Assembly: GCA_013288385.1 (NCBI GenBank)
Contig: JABDBZ010000001.1
Location: 45,302 to 109,301 of the forward strand
Source of the DNA: Bacteroidota bacterium
Lineage (GTDB): Bacteria > Bacteroidota > Bacteroidia > B-17B0 > Aurantibacillaceae
Direction of reading: 5' to 3'
Length of the DNA stretch: 64,000 nucleotides
The notes beneath the pieces were generated by a model that was not told the DNA's origin, ran no database searches, and saw only the letters and a program-made list of their open reading frames with translations. A program made the translations under genes and the position numbers. Shown here piece after piece: positions 63,853 through 64,000 of this stretch. How positions within the stretch are numbered: the first letter of the stretch is position 1; each line of letters starts with the position of its first letter.

Positions 63853-64000
63853 ATGAAGAAATTATTTATTGGTTTAATTTGTTTTGTTTTTTTACATGTT
63901 GTAGTAGCGCAACAGGACCCTCAATATAATTTATATCAATTTAACCCTTTGGTTATAAACCCTGCATATGCCGGCGCAAGAGATGGTTTATCGGGCGCAG
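63853..64000 (+). CDS. PorP/SprF-family protein, cut by the window edge
   Basis: Only the first 49 residues are visible. A signal peptide (MKKLFIGLICFVFLHVVVA) is followed by the family hallmark QQDPQYNLYQFNPLVINPAYAGARDG. It is 11 bases after the type B cargo gene, an arrangement known for SprF/SprB-like pairs, where the PorP/SprF partner is needed for secretion or anchoring of the adjacent cargo. Confidence 0.88.
   Translation, partial: MKKLFIGLICFVFLHVVVAQQDPQYNLYQFNPLVINPAYAGARDGLSGA

Overview
The window is AT-rich (my visual estimate is about one third G+C) chromosomal DNA from a gliding or type IX-secreting member of the Bacteroidota (class Bacteroidia). The evidence is a complete porP/sprF-gldK-gldL-gldM-gldN cluster, two proteins ending in the type B T9SS sorting domain, Bacteroidota-specific families (DUF3822, DUF6702, DUF4197, YfhO, long NusB), almost no Shine-Dalgarno sequences, and many TAnnTTTG -7 boxes. 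I cannot name a genus. There are no rRNA or tRNA genes, CRISPR arrays, insertion sequences or phage blocks, and no gene-free stretch above 300 bases. The largest gaps are 32530-32817, which holds a repeat, and 16390-16651, which holds two terminators.

Layout. 1-3.6 kb: a truncated secreted amidohydrolase and topA. 3.8-8.8 kb: miaB, a four-helix-bundle gene in a repeat-flanked cassette, then an envelope group (sigma-54 activator, LptE-like lipoprotein, TPR-like protein, secG) closed by a terminator. 8.9-16.4 kb: aspartate kinase and the T9SS core and motor genes. 16.6-27.8 kb: housekeeping genes (formimidoylglutamase-like enzyme, map, trxA, YfhO, DUF4197, cinA, RNase Z, RNase Y, zapA). 27.8-30.2 kb: a very long coiled-coil gene next to zapA. 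30.3-38.4 kb: DUF6702, HupE/UreJ-like, duplicated lipoproteins, M1 peptidase, tadA, a frame-disrupted DoxX-like gene, a TolB-like propeller and a MarR regulator. 38.5-47.8 kb: clpB, an OmpA-family gene split by a frameshift, a FolK-deoxynucleoside kinase fusion, sppA and mgtE. 47.8-58.5 kb: amino-acid permease, site-2 protease, heme A synthase, MMPL transporter, ACMSD-like enzyme, rsmD, DUF3822, leucine dehydrogenase and nusB. 58.6-64 kb: a surface-protein operon (tail-fibre-like protein, two type B T9SS cargo proteins, a second PorP/SprF gene cut by the window edge).

The most noteworthy observations are these. First, the 810-residue coiled-coil protein beside zapA contains 23 uninterrupted 11-residue (hendecad) repeats and ends in a motif that I recall from short zapA-neighbour proteins. 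Second, two genes (OmpA family, DoxX-like) are broken at homopolymer runs in ways that a one-base shift repairs exactly. Third, a perfect 34-bp palindrome lies between gldL and gldM. Fourth, several -7 boxes sit so close to start codons that the mRNAs look leaderless, and one of them is overlapped by a MarR operator. Fifth, the four-helix-bundle gene is flanked by oppositely oriented TCTTG-type repeats.
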